Assembly: GCA_016222925.1 (NCBI GenBank)
Contig: JACRQB010000037.1
Coordinates: 1-13,624, forward strand
Direction: 5' to 3'
Length of the DNA stretch: 13,624 nt
Origin: Nitrospirota bacterium
GTDB lineage: Bacteria > Nitrospirota > Nitrospiria > Nitrospirales > Nitrospiraceae
Notes under the pieces: model-generated
Database searches by the model: none
What the model was told of the DNA's origin: nothing
The model's input: the letters and a program-made list of their open reading frames with translations, nothing else
Part shown: in pieces, positions 12,054 through 13,624 of the stretch
Layout of the letters: each line of letters opens with the position of its first letter
Position numbering within the stretch: position 1 is the stretch's first letter
Position numbers and translations under genes: made by a program

Positions 12054-13624
12054 CTAGGACTTCGCGTTCAACGCTTGCAGTCGGAGCGATCGAATGTGAT
12101 TGCGTAGTTCTGCGGCTCGCTCAAAGGCCAGCTCTTTGGCGGCAGCTTTCATCTCTGACTCCAGGCGTTCGATAAGCTGATCCGTTGATTCCGAACTTCC
12201 GTACTGTTCGAGTGATTCCGCTGCGAGGTCCAACCGAACATAATCCATGTCGGCCACCGCATACTCAAGGGAAGGAATACTTTTCGTAATACCGACCGGG
12301 GTAATGCCGTGCACTCGGTTGTACTCGGCTTGAATCTCGCGACGTCGGTTCGTTTCCTCGATCGCCTGTTTCATCGAGTCCGTCACCACATCTCCGTAAA
12401 AAATCACCCGTCCTTCGAGGTGGCGCGCGGCTCGCCCCGCCGTTTGAATTAATGAGCGGTACGAGCGCAGGTACCCTTCTTTATCGGCATCAAGAATCGC
12501 GACCAGGCTCACTTCGGGAAGATCAAGCCCTTCGCGCAGAAGATTGATCCCTACCAGCACGTCAAACGTCCCGCGCCGAAGGTCGCGGATAATCTCGGCG
12601 CGTTCAAGTGTCTTAATATCGGAATGCAAATAGCGAACTTTGACCCCCAAGTCGTGGTAATACTCAGTCAAGTCTTCCGCCATCCGCTTCGTCAAGGTCG
12701 TTACGAGCACCCTGGCGCCCTTCGCAACCTCCGCGCGGACCTGGCCGAGGAGATGGTCCACCTGGCCCTTGGCCGGCACGACCTCGATTCGTGGATCCAT
12801 CAAACCGGTCGGGCGAACGATCTGCTCAACCACATCGGGGCCGGCATGCTCCAGTTCATAGGTCCCTGGTGTTGCGGACACATACACCACCTGATTGAGA
12901 CAGCTCTCGAACTCGGAGAACTTCAACGGGCGGTTGTCGACCGCCGACGGCAGTCGAAATCCATACTCCACCAACGTCCGTTTCCTGGAGTAATCTCCCT
13001 CATACATCCCACCGACTTGTGGAACCATCGCGTGGGACTCATCGACGATCAACAGGAAATCCTTCGGAAAATAATCCAACAACGTGGGAGGCGGATCACC
13101 CGACTTCCGCCCGCTGAGATGGCGTGCTTACCCAGAGATTTCCCGGTGAGTGGATCGATTTCATGAATCGCGTCCACAACGTCGCCGAACAGCTCGATGC
13201 GCACCGACTTCGCCTCAGACGAGGCAGGAAAAATCTCGATCACGTCTCCCCGCGCCCGGAACGTCCCTCGATGAAAATCCGCATCATTGCGCTCATATTG
13301 AATCTCCACCAGTTTCGATAAGATCTTTTCTCGCCTCGTCTCGACGCCTTCCTCCAAATAAATCAGCATGTCATGATAGACCTCCGGCGACCCAAGCCCA
13401 TAGATACAGGACACCGAGGACACGATCAGCACGTCGTTTCGTTGTAACAGCTCAGTCGTGGCGGAGTGGCGCATCTGATCAATAGCATCGTTGATGGAGG
13501 CATCCTTCGCGATATACGTGTCACTCTGCGGAATATACGCTTCCGGTTGATAATAGTCGTAATAGCTCACGAAGTACTCGACGGCATTCTGAGGGAAAAA
13601 CTGTTTGAACTCCTGATACAGTTG
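12054..13624 (-). pseudogene. uvrB: Excinuclease ABC subunit B, 3' part, frame broken by an internal gap
   Basis: UvrB is the damage-verifying helicase-like subunit of nucleotide excision repair. The right edge cuts off its start. From 13624 the frame reads QLYQEFKQFFPQNAVEYFV, SYYDYYQPEAYIP (beta-hairpin region), SSVSCIYGLGSPE, VEIQYERNDADF, RGDVIEIFPA and EIDPLTGKSLG. Near 13122-13138 it shifts, by 3n+1 lost bases. RHLSGRKSGDPPPTLLDYFP then continues in another frame, followed by LLIVDESHAMVPQ (Walker B), NQVVYVSATPGTYE, VGINLLREGLDLPEVSL, QTAGRAARH (motif VI) and a C-terminal UVR motif (ERLESEMKAAAKELAFERAAELR, split here for length: first 14 then 9 residues). About 70 residues usual between the halves are absent, including the LEAQRLxQRT and GxENYS segments. 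Both halves are otherwise well preserved, so assembly loss is favoured over genuine decay. Confidence 0.92.

Noticed and set aside
11850..12107. Plus-strand open frame overlapping the end of the DUF4321 gene
   Set aside because: It overlaps two genes in other frames, has no ribosome site, and has a composition unlike a real protein.
1..13624. CRISPR arrays, insertion sequences, tRNA or rRNA genes
   Set aside because: No regularly spaced 25-40 bp repeats, transposase motifs, terminal inverted repeats or cloverleaf-like segments were seen on either strand.

Overview
The window is an ordinary chromosomal housekeeping region of a Gram-negative-type (diderm) bacterium. The gene content and the style of the proteins point most strongly to Nitrospira or a close relative in Nitrospirota. 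The main clues are a bacterial proteasome-type ATPase (ARC/Mpa) next to thiamine genes, an FtsEX-EnvC division module, and a DUF4321 membrane protein. This assignment is inference from family knowledge; no 16S gene or other decisive marker is present. Nearly everything lies on the minus strand, with only two small plus-strand genes.

Layout from left to right: (1) 1-776, the 5' part of a proteasome-associated AAA ATPase gene that runs off the left edge, with its own good promoter. (2) 917-2457, a thiamine thiazole/coupling cluster transcribed thiS-thiG-thiE, with a heptad-repeat inverted element between thiG and thiE. (3) 2547-3017, a plus-strand helix-hairpin-helix protein resembling only the N-terminal part of a family X DNA polymerase; its stop codon overlaps that of ctpA. 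(4) 3014-11398, a long minus-strand series in transcription order ffh-rpsP-rimM-trmD-rplS-rnhB-yraN-ftsE-ftsX-envC-ctpA, running from the signal recognition particle and ribosome assembly to cell division and periplasmic proteolysis. Several genes overlap by 4 bases, and a strong divergent promoter pair lies upstream of ffh. (5) 11630-11890, a plus-strand DUF4321 membrane protein. (6) 12054-13624, uvrB, running off the right edge.

The most striking feature is not a system but a defect. Seven internal segments of about 20-75 codons are missing from six otherwise well-conserved genes: thiE (twice), thiG, envC, rplS, ffh and uvrB. Three of the gaps break the reading frame and four keep it. Loss of the centre of L19 and of the SRP-RNA-binding core of Ffh should not be tolerated, so the simplest reading is that the assembled sequence has lost short segments. 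The flanking sequence is clean, and the neighbours arc, ctpA, ftsX, ftsE, yraN, rnhB, trmD, rimM and rpsP look full length. Anyone using this window should check the seven junctions against raw reads before concluding anything about these genes.

Secondary points of interest are two intergenic elements with strict 7-bp periodicity, ThiS ending in Gly-Gly-Gly-Ser-Leu instead of Gly-Gly, an Ffh with non-canonical G-motifs, and a palindrome at the predicted start site of the proteasome ATPase gene. I see no mobile element, CRISPR array, tRNA or rRNA, and I found no convincing undescribed system.
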